Origin: Kappaphycus alvarezii
Lineage: Eukaryota; Rhodophyta; Florideophyceae; Gigartinales; Solieriaceae
Direction of reading: 5' to 3'
DNA: 64,000 bases
NCBI GenBank assembly: GCA_002205965.3
Contig: NADL03000496.1
Coordinates: 558,001-622,000 of the forward strand
Position 1 is the stretch's first letter. Every line of letters begins with the position of its first letter. The position numbers and the translations under genes were made by a program. Positions 1 to 10,589 of the stretch are shown here, piece by piece. The notes beneath the pieces are model-generated. The model saw only the letters and a program-made list of their open reading frames with translations, made no database searches and was not told the DNA's origin.

Positions 1-799
1 GAAGAAGAAAAAATACTATAGGTCTTGAACAGCCGAACTATGGGTAGCTGGATATTTCGCTAGAATAGCAGTTACCCTGTACCTGTTGCGAAAGGTATGA
101 GCTTTGTAAGCTATACATCTCAGAATGAGAACAAATCCATGCACATCTGTTACAACTAAGCGAAAAGTAAGGTGTGATTTGCGATCGCTAATTGCATTAA
201 ATGTTTAGTTAAAGTTCTACTGCGCGGAACGGATAGAACGTGAGAGGTTGAGGTGAGAGATGGTTTACGTTGCAGCTATGACCATGAAAGTGCTTTGCGA
301 AGCAAAAGTTGAGCGTTTGAGATCATGTCCTACGTGGTACTTGTCTGTTAATCGCAAAGCCGTACCATAAATTGCACTCCTATTGCGACATACACCAAGG
401 TTGAAAAGCCCTGTTTCACCGGTCTGCGACCTTTCGGTTCGATACGGTGAAGTTTAACGGTGCAGTGGCTACGATTATTATTTTACAATATACGGGTTTA
501 TGTACTATACAGTAAAGTAGTATTTCTAAGGACAGAAATATTGCATCCTCAGCTGTTACATGCAATTTTCCGTAGCGTGATTCATTCTCTCCCACACTCC
601 ATTGCACGTGGCCGACGTGTAACATCCGGTTTCGTTTTAGCCGAATGGAGGGAACAATCGGTGTACCACAGAGACACACTTTTAAACTAAAGATGTTACA
701 TTTTGCAAAGATATAACTTTACGGGCAAACTTCAAGACTGGAATCTATATCAAATGGTTTTACATGTCTTGGGGTTTCCATATAAATATATGTATATGT
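1..799. other. AT-rich stretch, no gene recognised
   Basis: Short overlapping reading frames occur on both strands but none shows a recognisable domain. It lies just beyond the C-terminal side of the decayed transposase at 800-1345, so part of it may be the unrecognisable remainder of that element. Confidence 0.4.
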
Positions 800-1345
800 T
801 TCTATATAAATAATTCTTCTCCTGCTGCATGTTCCGTTATGGTTGGCTGTTTTGCTGGAATGGAACACCCATAGCCTAAAGTGTGCATGGGTACTACCGG
901 AACCGTATGAGGCATTCTAAAAATTCCCCCTACGACGGATATATTCAATCTACTTCTTTAATAAAACGCTCAGAACCTAACTGGCATATATCAGTGATAT
1001 ACTTCGTAATCATCTTCTCGAAAAAAGGACCTTCAAAATTGAAAAAAAACAGCTGCGCTATCCGACTTAGTACCGTACTTCAGTACTACTAGAGTCATAA
1101 ACAAAAAGCCCATACCATTGTAGGACAAATTGCCCCCAGGTCCAACATTGTGCATCTTCTGCGCGGTGCTTGAAAATTCATTCCAAAGCTGCTAGAACTG
1201 TGCTGCATCAAAGTTGCACAATTCTTGAATCTCTTTGCTTCCAACGGATTCCTAGAGAGCATCGAAGACCGGATACGATCTGTAAATTTCGTCATCACTG
1301 TCATGGTCCTGTCAAGTCTGTGAGTGTTAACTAACCTCCTTCTTC
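800..1345 (-). pseudogene. Decayed DDE transposase, N-terminal and middle part
   Basis: Translating the minus strand and allowing frame changes gives a run resembling the start of DDE-superfamily endonucleases (DDE_Tnp_4 / PIF-Harbinger or ISL2EU type). The order is an acidic segment (DSDDEIYRSYPVFDAL), then LWNEFSS, then the conserved LFMTLVVLKY block near 1090-1110, then FFEKMITKYITDI, and near 830-880 a block reading AMGVPFQQNSQP then NMQQEKNY. That last block matches the usual first-catalytic-Asp region (YAxDVxFQ...RPxGNMxExKxYF), with the Asp replaced by Gly. At least four in-frame stops and two frame changes are visible, so it is dead. The rest of the catalytic domain was not found. Call from family pattern only. 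Confidence 0.55.
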
Positions 1346-2429
1346 CCAACCCACTGCTCTTGAGGCCAGGAATTATATGGCGTTGGGAGACGTTGAGGGG
1401 GAGGACACATTTATCCCGGTGCCAGTTGGTTGAAAAGAGCTCATATCTGCTGTCTAAGAATGTTTTTTGATTCTGTTATTGTATTTGTTGACCTGATTCA
1501 GGTGGTAGAAGGGAGCCGAAAGTGAGATAGTTTGGTCAGGGGATGTTTGGTAAGTAGAAGTGAGGCAGGAGTCAGGGATGATACAGCCAGACTTAAATGG
1601 AGGGGAAGCGGGTAGTGCTTCTTGATGAAAATCTTGTAACAAAAGCGTTTGGGTTTCATCATGATTACTCTACCCGTTCTATTTGTAAATGGCGCGCTGA
1701 ATATTTAAATAAGGCGGGCTTTTGGAAATAGCGACTTTTCATGTTTTGATTCGGAATCTTTTTGAAATGGTGAATTTGTGTATTTGGTGTACAGAAAATA
1801 ATAGAAATGAAAAATGTTTATGGCAATGTCTTAATTTTATTTGAAATTATACCTCTGCTAAATCATTTGGTAATTTACAATTGCTCTACAGTAATATTAT
1901 GATGTCAATGTAATTTGAGTTTTATTTAATTCAGAATTCTGAGGCCTTGTGTAGAATAGAAGAACAAGGTGACAATAAAACGGAACTTTCACCGCACAGC
2001 TTAAAAAGAAAATAAACATATCAAAATACAGATTGGTCTAGATTCCTCAAAATTTTATTTCCGGAAAATTCTTCCATACCACTGAATACAGTCTTTTTGA
2101 GAAAATATCGTATTTATCCACGATAGCACTGCATATGGACCATATTTCTGTGATACATTGAGTTAGTAGTTTTGATCAAATTATTGGCAAAAAATCAATA
2201 CGTGTATTAAATTCTCAGCCATCAAATTTTTGAGGAATGGAATATTTTGCTCTTTTTTGAGCCTCGCAATCCATCCATAGCAATTATAATTTTAGCTAAA
2301 TTTTAAAGTACTGTTATACTTCATTTGGAAACATGTCGAGTGCCATTCATACTGGTATAAACCGCTTGATCTTGCTCGCGAGCGGGGTATTCGCAAGAAA
2401 CTCTATAAGGTTGGATAAATGTCTGTTGA
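1346..2429. other. AT-rich intergenic DNA, nothing recognised
   Basis: No ORF with a recognisable domain, no clear repeat and no RNA gene was seen. Confidence 0.4.
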
Positions 2430-2525
2430 TTTATTATTTAAAATAAATGGTCGGTTGCGGCCCGGACTATCCTGCAGAATGACCTGTAGTACCTCTAAAT
2501 TTTCCCTAAAAGGCCAGCTCAAGGC
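2430..2525 (-). repeat. Remnant of LINE family-2 3' tail
   Basis: The bases from about 2440 to 2520 match the sequence at 18940-19030, including shared words GGCCCGGA, TATCCT, CAGAATGACC/CAGGGTGACC and TTTCCCTAAAA followed by GGC(C)AGCTCAAGGCCG. At 18.9 kb this is the 3' untranslated tail and last codons of a LINE-like ORF on the minus strand, so this is another 5'-truncated copy in the same orientation. Confidence 0.6.
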
Positions 2526-3143
2526 CGTTCGTAAGGTATAAACACAGAATTACAACACTCTATACCTCGGGTTTTCTTCGGTGGATGTTAGTCATCCAGA
2601 TTGCTTTCACTGAGTCTCAATATCCTCGTGCAAGGTATAACAGGTTCGTGCGAGGTAAAACAAGTTTCATGATATAATTTACAGTACCCTTAGCGGCTAA
2701 ACGTAGTTTTTAGGCCAGTAATCCGTTACTGTTAAAACGTTTCTCCAGAAAGGTAACATTAGAGTAAAACAATTTTCCGTACACTCTCTTCAGCAGAAGT
2801 TCAACGATAACATCTACCGTCGGGCACTGGAATGATAAAGTATTGCCATTTGAAGCTAAAACGGAAGTTAGTCGGATGAAAAATAGTTGTTCATTTTTTT
2901 AGGCAGCACGGAAACTACCGTATAATTTGTTTTGAAAAACCTTCACTATTTTTGAATGCATAAATTAGAACAATAAATTACAGAAAAACAATTAAGTGAA
3001 GTGCCACTATATATTGTCCTCACGTAGCAGTAAAGGTTGAACAAGCACTATGGTTAGACCCAACAAAACTCTTTTGGGCCAAGTTTCTGAAATATGGGAT
3101 TTCGATTAGATTTAAGCAGTTTATTGCCGAGGATGAAACATCT
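2526..3143. other. Intergenic, nothing recognised
   Basis: AT-rich sequence without a recognisable domain or repeat. Confidence 0.35.
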
Positions 3144-3752
3144 ATGCAAGTAATTTCAATCCCAATACCATCTTCTTCTCGCATTTTCTCGATTCCACAG
3201 CCATCTTGTTGGGTAGGCTTTCTAAATACTTATTCCATAATATCCGATAATTTAAACCCCTTTTTTGCATTACACGCTCTACTAAGAACCTTTGAATTTC
3301 TTCATCAAACTACTCAAGTCGCAAGCAAGCTCTCCTTTTATGACAAGGCGAACTATCACACTAATTTTGAAATAAACCCTTGTCTTTCCTTACTGCGCGC
3401 TTATCTCCTCTATGCAAATCCTATTTCTGGCATCTCAAACCATACTCATTCAATATCATATCTTTCACTCCGTATCCTCTTAAGGATTTGGTCCTCTATC
3501 AGCTGCAAAATAGTTGCGGTCAACACAGACATGAGTGAAACACAGCGTGAATATATCAAAACAAATCCGATAGATATACATTTGAATGGGAGAACAAAGG
3601 GGTTGATGATTGTAGTAAGGAATCTATTTATGCGCTTTGAAAGCCGGGGCCGAATTCCTCTTATCTCCAACTTTGGAGTGGTTCTTATCGAAAGCCACGA
3701 TGCTTCTACGCCGTCAGATCAAAAGATTCAATGTTCCCAGATTCTGGTGTGA
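3144..3752 (+). CDS. Unrecognised 202-codon ORF, doubtful
   Basis: An ATG-to-stop frame of 202 codons, the longest in the first 4 kb. It has hydrophobic patches and no motif I know. The opposite strand also has a 74-codon frame here and the region is AT-rich, so an open frame by chance in non-coding DNA is quite possible. No intron signals, promoter or neighbour support a function. Confidence 0.15.
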   Translation: MQVISIPIPSSSRIFSIPQPSCWVGFLNTYSIISDNLNPFFALHALLRTFEFLHQTTQVASKLSFYDKANYHTNFEINPCLSLLRAYLLYANPISGISNHTHSISYLSLRILLRIWSSISCKIVAVNTDMSETQREYIKTNPIDIHLNGRTKGLMIVVRNLFMRFESRGRIPLISNFGVVLIESHDASTPSDQKIQCSQILV

Positions 3753-4127
3753 AATAGCCTGATATAGTTGCCCGAGATAAAGGTATATTGGCTATAAGAT
3801 TCTCGGAAAATTGCCTGGATACATGGTTGAAAGTGAAGGCTGGATGCATTCAATTTTGCGCATGCTTGAGGGCGAATAATCACGGCTTGCTGAGACTGGG
3901 GTCAAAAGGCTTGATTAAATGCAAAATTTTCGCTTTAGTAGAGGGACCAAGGCACATTAGCAAATGTATTTCAATATATGTAACCTGAACTATTATATTT
4001 ATCGAAGTCTCCTTTGCTGCTGTCAATTTAAAATTTAAAACGAAAATAATATTATTATTTTCGCAAGCACTGAAAAATGCTCTAAAACAAGGTTCTGCGC
4101 ACCGTTAGTGCAAAGCGAGTCAAATGC

Positions 4128-4640
4128 TTGAAGCTCAAGCAATTTCTCCTTCCATGATCCCTCTTTCTGTAAAATCAGATTCATAAACGTCATTTAAAAT
4201 TCCAACTTCTTCAGCCGTCAAATTGACCTTCAGGTTAGCATTTGCTGCGCTGTAAGCCTCTCTTCTGCCCTCTGGTGCTTCCTACCAGCCTCGTGAATAG
4301 CCTGTTGCCCGTAACTGACAAACTTGATATCGCAAATGCAACAATGGAATTTGTGCTTCTTGCTTTTCTTGTTCCTCTCCCTCCTCTCCCGATCTTCTGC
4401 AACCTTGAATGCTATTGTACAGAAGAGATCAATCCGGGCCTTGGTTTGCGAAGAAGTAGCCGCAGAAGAAGACCCAAGGGCGATTGTCAGGTGGGAAGAA
4501 TGAAAAGTAGGCTGTGGAGAACAGGAGGCCTGACTTGAGTGACTAGAGGCCTGTGAAGAAAAATCGGCGCGGATAGAGTCCCGTTCGGATTCTTCGAACT
4601 GTTCCCCGGCCTCTTTGTTAATGAAGGGCTGCCTCGTCCA
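4128..4640 (-). pseudogene. Matrin/U1-type C2H2 zinc-finger ORF, copy 1 (broken)
   Basis: The minus-strand frame ending at 4230 has a Ser/Gln-rich first half, then a basic run (ERRERNKKSKKHK) and then one C2H2 finger of the JAZ/matrin class: C-x2-C, about 12 residues, H-x5-H (in CCICDIKF...HEAGRKH). After its stop the reading continues in another frame to a stop near 4128 (NLTAEEVGILNDVYESD...), so the ORF carries one frameshift. The same architecture, with the same ALKV/AFKV segment before a Lys-rich run and finger, recurs at 34.6-35.5 kb on the other strand. Its 5' side abuts the truncated gag of the gypsy element at about 4640, which suggests the ORF was cut there. Nucleic-acid binding is expected from the family; the actual role is unknown. 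Confidence 0.5.
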
Positions 4641-4649
4641 AGGTCGACT

Positions 4650-5198
4650 ATGAACTTGAACGATTCCCCGAGACCCCACATTTCCTTCAACGGTTACCCT
4701 TCTTCAGACGTCGCGCGCTTCCTTTTCGGGTACGAGAATGTAGTTATGCGCGGGAAAAGCGACGAGCAAAAGGCGCTCCAGATCATTTTCCACCTCGAGG
4801 GCGCAGCGTTTGAGCGTTACTACGAGGCTTTCGCGAGAGATGACTATTCGACCGTTAAGGCCAAGCTCATCGAGGAGTTTGGGAAGACCCCGAAGCCGGA
4901 AGAATAATTGCAGAATTCTATCAACGCTAGGTTGGACCCGAGGGAATTATCGAGCCCCCTGGCGCAGTTGGACGCTCTATACAAGAGAGTTGGATTCAAT
5001 GATACCGCTTCGTTCGGCCTGCTTCGGAAATCAGAGGCAAAAAATCAAAACATGGCGCAGTTTGTGATGTTTACAGCCCCTACGGACTACAAGGGGCTCA
5101 ACAAGGCAATCACGGACTTCGTAAGTGGAAAGAAGACGTTCTGCGGAGAAGAAAGTCAAGGAGCATCATCGGGTGAAGCTCCGAAGAAGATCTTCTAG
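4650..5198 (+). pseudogene. Gypsy-1 gag (capsid part)
   Basis: Two consecutive in-frame pieces (4650-4907 and 4908-5198) are separated only by a TAA at 4905-4907. They align with the gag of Gypsy-2: FNGYPSSDVARFLFGYENV with FKGSRSEDVEEFLYTYVNV, INARLDPRELSSPL with IEARLDFQDLLGSL, and FGLLRKSEAKNQNMAQF with YGMLRKAATVDKNLPDF. It would form the structural shell and bind RNA. The first 230 or so residues are absent and a TAG ends the second piece at 5198. Confidence 0.8.
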
Positions 5199-5335
5199 AG
5201 GCCGGATGCTCGTAGTTCTCAGCATCTGGAAAACAAGGTGGATAAGTTGGCCGACCATTTCGCTGAATTACCGTTGCTCGTGATGAAGCAATTTGACGGA
5301 ACGAAGCCGCCGATGAAGGCGGATGCGGATTTTTT

Positions 5336-5446
5336 TGCAGCTATTGCAACCAGAAGGGCCAAGGTGCGAGCCGTTGCCCGCATAATCCGCATAGGGATAC
5401 GCGTTGTACAATTTGTGGGAGAAGAAGACATTCGGATGCAACCTGC
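5336..5446 (+). pseudogene. Gypsy-1 gag zinc knuckles
   Basis: In a frame different from the capsid part. Knuckle 1 (5336-5377) reads CSYCNQKGQGASRC, a C-x2-C-x4-H-x4-C pattern in which the His has become Gln (CAA). Knuckle 2 (5405-5446) reads CTICGRRRHSDATC and is intact. Gypsy-2 has the same pair at 60573-60683. The knuckles are known in this family to bind genomic RNA. Confidence 0.8.
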
Positions 5447-5518
5447 TGGTCCAAGCACCTTCGTGGTGATGATCAGCGAGGAGGAGTTGCTAGGGCCCGG
5501 TCTGAGTCTGGAGAAGAA

Positions 5519-6175
5519 TTGAAAATTAAGAAGCCGAAGGACAATGAAAAGGTCGCCGTTGTTCAGGAATCTTGCAAAAAGGACGTGGCTGTCGCCGCGA
5601 AGAGAAGTGCGGACGGGCAGGCACTCCCGAAACAGTGGAGGGAAAACTTGGTGGATCTTGATGCCATCTTGAATAAGACCCCTGCTAATCGTTCGCCGAT
5701 GATGGCTCCCGCCCCAAGGAAGAAGACCAAGAGAGGAAACCGCAAATCGAAGAAAAAATCCGGTAGACTTCAGGATCATGTAGGGAAGTACAACGTGATC
5801 GCTGAACTGGCTTCCGCTGCCACAGGAATGAACTTCGGGCAAATTTTGCGCGGGGATGCCGAGGAGGCCAGAAAGGTTTTGAGAAGATTGTTATCCAAGA
5901 GGTTACTGGTTACACAGGCGTCGATGGTTAGCTCTTCAGGAGGTTCACGTCGACTCAAGATAGTAGCCGTGAAGCTGTATGGAACGGAGACTCATGCCCT
6001 TTTGGACACGGGTGCAGTTCCTAACCTGATCTCTTGGGACCTCTGCAAAAGGCTTGCCCTCACTCCGACGGAAAACGATCGTCAGGTGACGGTAGGAGAC
6101 GGAACTGTCGCCGAGGTTCTGGGTTGTCTCAAGGGAGTGCCGGTGTCGTTTGGGTCAATAGTTGTGCATCTATAG
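5519..6175 (+). pseudogene. Gypsy-1 aspartic protease region
   Basis: An open frame of 218 codons (upstream-open, no trusted ATG). Its N-terminal half is basic linker. The protease lies in the last 75 residues: LLDTGAVPNLIS with the catalytic Asp codon at 6005-6007, then VGDGT and VLGCLKG. The family cuts the Gag-Pol polyprotein. A stop at 6173-6175 interrupts the domain, which continues in a shifted frame (FDVIVGSPTLKAL, from 6182), the usual ILG-type C-terminal part of the fold. Confidence 0.8.
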
Positions 6176-6519
6176 TTCCTGGTGGTCAACAATGCCCCGT
6201 TTGACGTTATTGTTGGAAGCCCGACTCTGAAAGCTCTCCAGACGCGCATTGATTACGCACTCCAACATGTCGCTTTGGTTATTGGAGAAGAAGAGGTTGT
6301 GTTACCATTCGTCAAAGAGCCGTCCAGAATCAATGGGGCTCAGACGGACAGTGAGGAGTTCACGTCTCCCAAAGGTTCGGACGATGAGGAATCTCTTCTC
6401 CCGTTCTCGTCGTCTAGCGAAAGCGATAGTGGATCTGATACCGAACAAGACCTGGTTTTAGCCTCATTAACAAGGAACCGTACGAGCCTGATCTATCTCG
6501 CTCGAATAAGACTGAGGCT

Positions 6520-8046
6520 ATGAAGGAGGTAAAAGAGGAGGTGGACCGCTCGGCTCTATTGGACTCGAAGCTGGACGATCTCGAAGAGAAGAATCAGAAG
6601 GAGCTGGCGAAAGCTCTCAAGGGAACGGATGTAATAGCTTGGGACATTCACGACCTGGAGCCTGCTCATGTGCCGGTGGTGCATTCTTTCGAGTTTAAGA
6701 GCGAGATTCCGATACATTTGAAAGCCCGCCGAATGCCACCGAGGCATAACGAAGTCGTAAGGAAAGAATTGAAGGAACTATTGGAGGCTGGAATAATTAC
6801 GCCGTCAATGTCCGCCTGGTCCTTTCCGGTAGTGATAGCCACGAAGAAAGACGGAAGGCCCCGGTTTTGCGTCGACTACCGTCAGTTGAACAGGGTGATG
6901 AAGCCAGACCGCTGGCCGTTACCGAAAATAGAAGAAACCTTCGACGAACTCTCTGGCGCAGAGTTCTTCACAACATTGGACCTTTAAACAGTATACTGGC
7001 AGGTTAGGATGTCCGAAACTTGCAAGAAACAGACGACGTTTGTCTCTCGATATGTAACGTACAAGTTCGAGGTAATGCCGTTTGGACACATGAACGCTCC
7101 AGCGACGTTTCAAAGAATGATGGACGAGGTGCTTCGCGGGTTGCCGTCCGCTATGGTTTATGTGGACGACGTTGTTATTTTACCTAACACGTTGGAGGAA
7201 CACATAGCTCATTGAAAAGAAGTGGTCAGGAGGATCAAAGAATCGAAGCTGAAGTTGAATGTTACCAAGTGCAGCTTTGCTCAATCAGAAGTGAGGTTGC
7301 TTGGTCACATCGTTAATTCCAGTGGTGTGAAGGTGGATCCCGACAACATCAAGGATATTGTGGAAGCCCCGGTGCCGAAAAACGAGACCTAACTCAGGAG
7401 TTTTCTAGGGCTCGCGGGTATCGATGGTTCATAAGGGGATTTGCGGACAGCTCACCAGTGTTGCACGCGGCGACTTCTATCAAGAAGGCTTTCGAGTGGA
7501 CTCTGGAGATGCAAAATTCCTTCGAATATTTGAAAAGGAAACTGAGTACCCTCCAGTATTGGCGTTTCTGGATTTCAATTCTCCTTTCTTGGTGGAAACA
7601 GACGCCTCTTCGGCAGCCCTTGGGGTTTTTCTCTCGCAGAAGAAAGAAGAGGGAAAATACATCCCATTCACTTCGCTTCTCGAACGATGACGGACCAGGA
7701 GCGCCGCTACTCCACAAGCGAACGAGAAGCACTCGCCGTGGTTTTCGCTCTTAAGAAGTTCCGAGTGTACCTTCTGTCTGATAAGCCTTTTGTCGTTTAT
7801 ACAGACCATCAAGCACTTCAAACCGCGTTCAAGAAGAAAGATATTCACGGGCGGTTGGCAAGGTGGATGGAGTTGATGGCGGAATACGACTTTGATATCA
7901 AGTATCGTCCAGGACTAGCGAATGGGGCGGCCGATTATCTTTCGCGAAGACCTAACCAGAAGGAAGAAAGAAGAAACGATGAAAACATAACAGAAGGATT
8001 AATAGCGACAGTGGATTGGGCAGACCCAAAGTTGGATGGTTTGTAA
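6520..8046 (+). pseudogene. Gypsy-1 reverse transcriptase and RNase H
   Basis: RT signatures in order: SFPVVIATKKDGRPRFCVDY near 6820-6880, LPKIEETFDEL near 6920, TTLDL at 6973-6985 followed at once by TAA, FEVMPFGHMNAPATFQRMM near 7066-7120, and the catalytic YVDD at 7159-7170. RNase H follows at about 7580-8000: FLVETDASSAALG, YSTSEREALAVVFALKKFR, YTDHQALQTAF and the DYLSR terminal block. Stops at 6985, 7213 and 7390 and a frame change before the RNase H break it. The catalytic residues themselves are preserved, unlike in Gypsy-2. Confidence 0.9.
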
Positions 8047-8049
8047 CCG

Positions 8050-9246
8050 AACTTTCTATATGTAGAACGGTTCCTTGCCGGACAAAGAGTTCAAGAAACC
8101 GACCCGAAGAAGAAGTTCGCAGTGAGACGGAGTGCGAAGAGTTTCATGCTTTGGAACGACACCCTCTTTCGTCGCGAGAAGGACGGGCTCCGTGTCGTGC
8201 CTCCTATCGGTCAGCGCTCGGAGATAATGGCCACCTTTCACGATGATATTGGCCACTGGGACGTCGGTTCGACAAGAAAATTCGTGAGAGATCGATTCTG
8301 TTGGCCTAGGGTGTACCGGGATGTCGCCGAGTATGTACAAGGTTGTGATAGGTGTCAGCATGCGAGAAGGTTGCCGACGTATCACTCGAGTTTGAGAGCT
8401 CCCGTTACTCAACTCTTTGAGACCTTCTCAATGGACTTCGTTTGACAATTCAAGCCTTGGAAGACTGGAAAAAGATTTATTCTGATCGGTGAGGAACGTA
8501 TGACGGGGTGGCCCCAGCGTGGGCCACGACGGATTCTACTGCCGATACCGTGATAAGTTTCATCGAGGAAGAGATAATATCACCGTTTGGACCACTAAAT
8601 TGAATCGTTTCAGATATCGAGACTGCGTTTATGGCAGGATCGGTGCAACAGTATATGAAAGAGAAGGGAGTCGAGTGGAAGGCGGTGCTTGCTTACGCGC
8701 CGATGGCAAACGGCCTTGCGGAGCGGATGGTGGGAACTATCAAGCACGCGCTCAAAAAGTCAATCGTCCGCGGTGGGGCAGACTGGGCAGAAGCCCTCCC
8801 AAGGACCTATACGGTTACCGCAGACGCGACCGAAGCGACGCCCCTTCCCCTTTCCGACTGATGTATGGAATTAATCCGAGGATGCTAGCCAGTGATTCGG
8901 TAGCATTTCTCAGTCAAGCCGGCCCCATAATCGGCTTATCGAAACCTTAGCCGTTTCTGGGACGCGGGCTGGCGTGGTGGAGAAGACTAGCGAGCCCCGC
9001 AAGACCAAAGGAAAAGTCAAAAAGTTCGAAGTTGGACACGAAGTATTGGTAGCGCACGGTGCGGCCTTCAATAAGGGTCACAAATGGTCGGCCTTCGACT
9101 CGTATTTCTATGAACCGTGCAGGGTGACGAAGGCGAATCATCCTCGCTACGAGTTACTTTCCTCCACCGGTCGCGTTACAAGGAAGGCAATTCATGCGCG
9201 CCGGATTGTCCCATATCAGAAGAGATTGGCCCATTTATTCAACTAA
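8050..9246 (+). pseudogene. Gypsy-1 integrase
   Basis: The HHCC zinc domain is intact (FHDDIGHWDVG ... CDRCQ, 8236-8360). The catalytic core shows MDFV near 8433 immediately followed by TGA, then SDIETAF near 8610 with the second Asp, and NGLAERMVGTIK near 8710 with the catalytic Glu. The C-terminal module is EVLVAHGAAFNKG then a GPY/F-like segment (YEPCRVTKANHPRYEL) ending RRIVPYQKR. At least three frame changes separate these parts. No chromodomain is visible. The element ends here without an obvious 3' LTR. Confidence 0.85.
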
Positions 9247-9529
9247 AGAAGAGCAAGAAAAGTGAGGAAACAAGAGAAGGAGAACCAAGAATCGAGTAGA
9301 TTGAAGTGCGATGACAGAGAAGAACGCATGATAGAAGGCTTAGTACTAAAGAAGCACCCAGAGAAGTCGTAAACATCTTGGATGAAGTCTTGAATCTTGA
9401 GTGACTCGGGAGCGGCGCTGCTGCCTCCCAGGTTTTCTCTCCTCCCCCGCTCGCGCTTCCAGACGGACAAGGAGTTGCGACCAGGACGCAGCTTCCTGCG
9501 CTCTCCTCCAGTCGCGAGCACCGCCTTCC

Positions 9530-9707
9530 GGGCCTCTAAAACTGAAATAAATGAAGAACGCTCCGAAAAAAACCGCATTAAAATCGCTCTTGCCACCAAA
9601 TGAGGCCTCTTTGCGCCGCGGGTGACTCGCGCCGCCTTAGCGGCGATGTTCTTGCGAGTTGCACGACCACCAGTGCTCAAACGAGCAAGCTGCTTCGCTC
9701 GAGCCAT
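9530..9707 (-). pseudogene. Histone H3-like N-terminal tail, core not found
   Basis: From the ATG at 9705-9707 the minus strand encodes MARAKQLARLSTGG then RATRKNIAAKAAR then VTRGAKRPH, which follows the canonical H3 tail residue by residue up to position 28, with a four-residue gap before KRPH. Retained: R2, K4, R8, S10, R17, K18, K23, R26. Changed: T3A, T6L, K9L, K14R, K27V, S28T. A possible intron starts at the GT after codon 37 (9596) and ends at TTTCAG or the next TAG near 9535-9541, after which AGGCCCGGA could encode the RPG of the H3 core. Beyond that no frame keeps the core helices. Either a dead H3 copy, or a variant whose remaining exons were lost. The gypsy element ends 290 bp further on. 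Confidence 0.55.
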
Positions 9708-10400
9708 TGAGAAAAGAAAGGGGAGGAAGGAGTTGCGAATGGATTGAGCGTTTAAGGAGGTGCAGGACGGAGAATAGATTAATGAACGGTGGGAGTTGTG
9801 GAGAAGGAAGAGGGTTCAGAATAAGTTCAGGGCGGTTGAAGATGTCGAGAAGAATAAGGGAAGCTTTAAAAGTGTCTTGGCTTGTTGAGATGCCGAGAGG
9901 TTGAGACCAGAAAACAGTTTGACGGAGTCTGGAGAATTTGGGACCTCCGGGCGTATACTGGCCGTTTATCAGCACCTCAGTCGTTCGCCCGACTGGAGTT
10001 GAAAGGTTGAGTAGGTTGAGAAGTTGAGTGAGAGCTGGGGTCGGTGGTGGAGGTTGTGGTGTTTGAGCTGGTCATGGAGAGTGGTGACGGGGGGCCCTAT
10101 TATGTGTGGAGGAAGCTCCGCTGGAAGTCCGTTATTAACTTGTGGCGCCCGTGGCTCACAATCAGCGTGGGGGCGTGTCGTGCGATTTCTGTGTCGCGCG
10201 ACGGTCAGAGTCACTAGTTGATTGGCCCGGTGTGCTCGTACAGTGTACAGTAGTAGTATACACTGTACTTGCACGTTTCGCTAGTAGAAACCCCGCACCG
10301 GCCGCCCCCATAAGGGGACGAGAGGGCTGCCGGAGTCTAGGGGAGGAGGTAAGTTCCGCTTGGCCGCAAAAAAGAAGAAAGACAGAGTAAACAAAAACAA
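9708..10400. other. Spacer upstream of the H3-like tail
   Basis: No supported gene. It would be the promoter side of the H3-like ORF. It holds a 10-bp inverted repeat with a short spacer: GTACAGTGTA at 10238-10247 and TACACTGTAC at 10259-10268. This is one of many GTAC/TACTGTA palindromes in the window. Confidence 0.4.
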
Positions 10401-10407
10401 GCATTAC

Positions 10408-10432
10408 ATTATACATACATACATACATACAG
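10408..10432. repeat. (CATA)n microsatellite
   Basis: About five tandem copies of a CATA tetranucleotide, flanked by TACATTATA and CAGTATG. Simple repeat, visible directly. Confidence 0.85.
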
Positions 10433-10589
10433 TATGTAAGGGAAAGAAACTCGGGAATACTGTAAAGTTTAGAAATATCCAAGGTTATACAGGCATACGC
10501 GGCAGCATAGCATCTCGTAGCGGATGCTCGACGGGAGGAGTGAAGACTCGCCTGTGTCAGAAGCTTAGCTACTCAATCTGGTCCTACCT

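Larger units (their letters stand above)
4640..9246 (+). mobile_element. Ty3/gypsy retrotransposon, 5'-truncated and decayed (Gypsy-1)
   Basis: Order of domains is gag, two CCHC knuckles, aspartic protease, reverse transcriptase, RNase H, integrase, which is the Ty3/gypsy order. Compared with Gypsy-2 (58.9-64 kb), the gag here starts inside the capsid-like domain, about 230 residues in, so the 5' LTR and gag N-terminus are missing. I found no LTR on either side. Numerous stops and frameshifts lie between the parts. The junction with the zinc-finger ORF at about 4640 and the end of the integrase at 9246 are the visible limits. Confidence 0.9.

Noticed and set aside
9243-9530. Histone H3 core helices following the tail.
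   Set aside because: None of the three frames keeps the core blocks (LLIRKLPF, RVTIMPKD). Only an RPG-like triplet after a possible splice site remains, too little to annotate.
4000-9800. LTRs for Gypsy-1.
   Set aside because: No matching pair could be seen around 4.1-4.6 and 9.2-9.8 kb, and gag is truncated, so I do not annotate LTRs.
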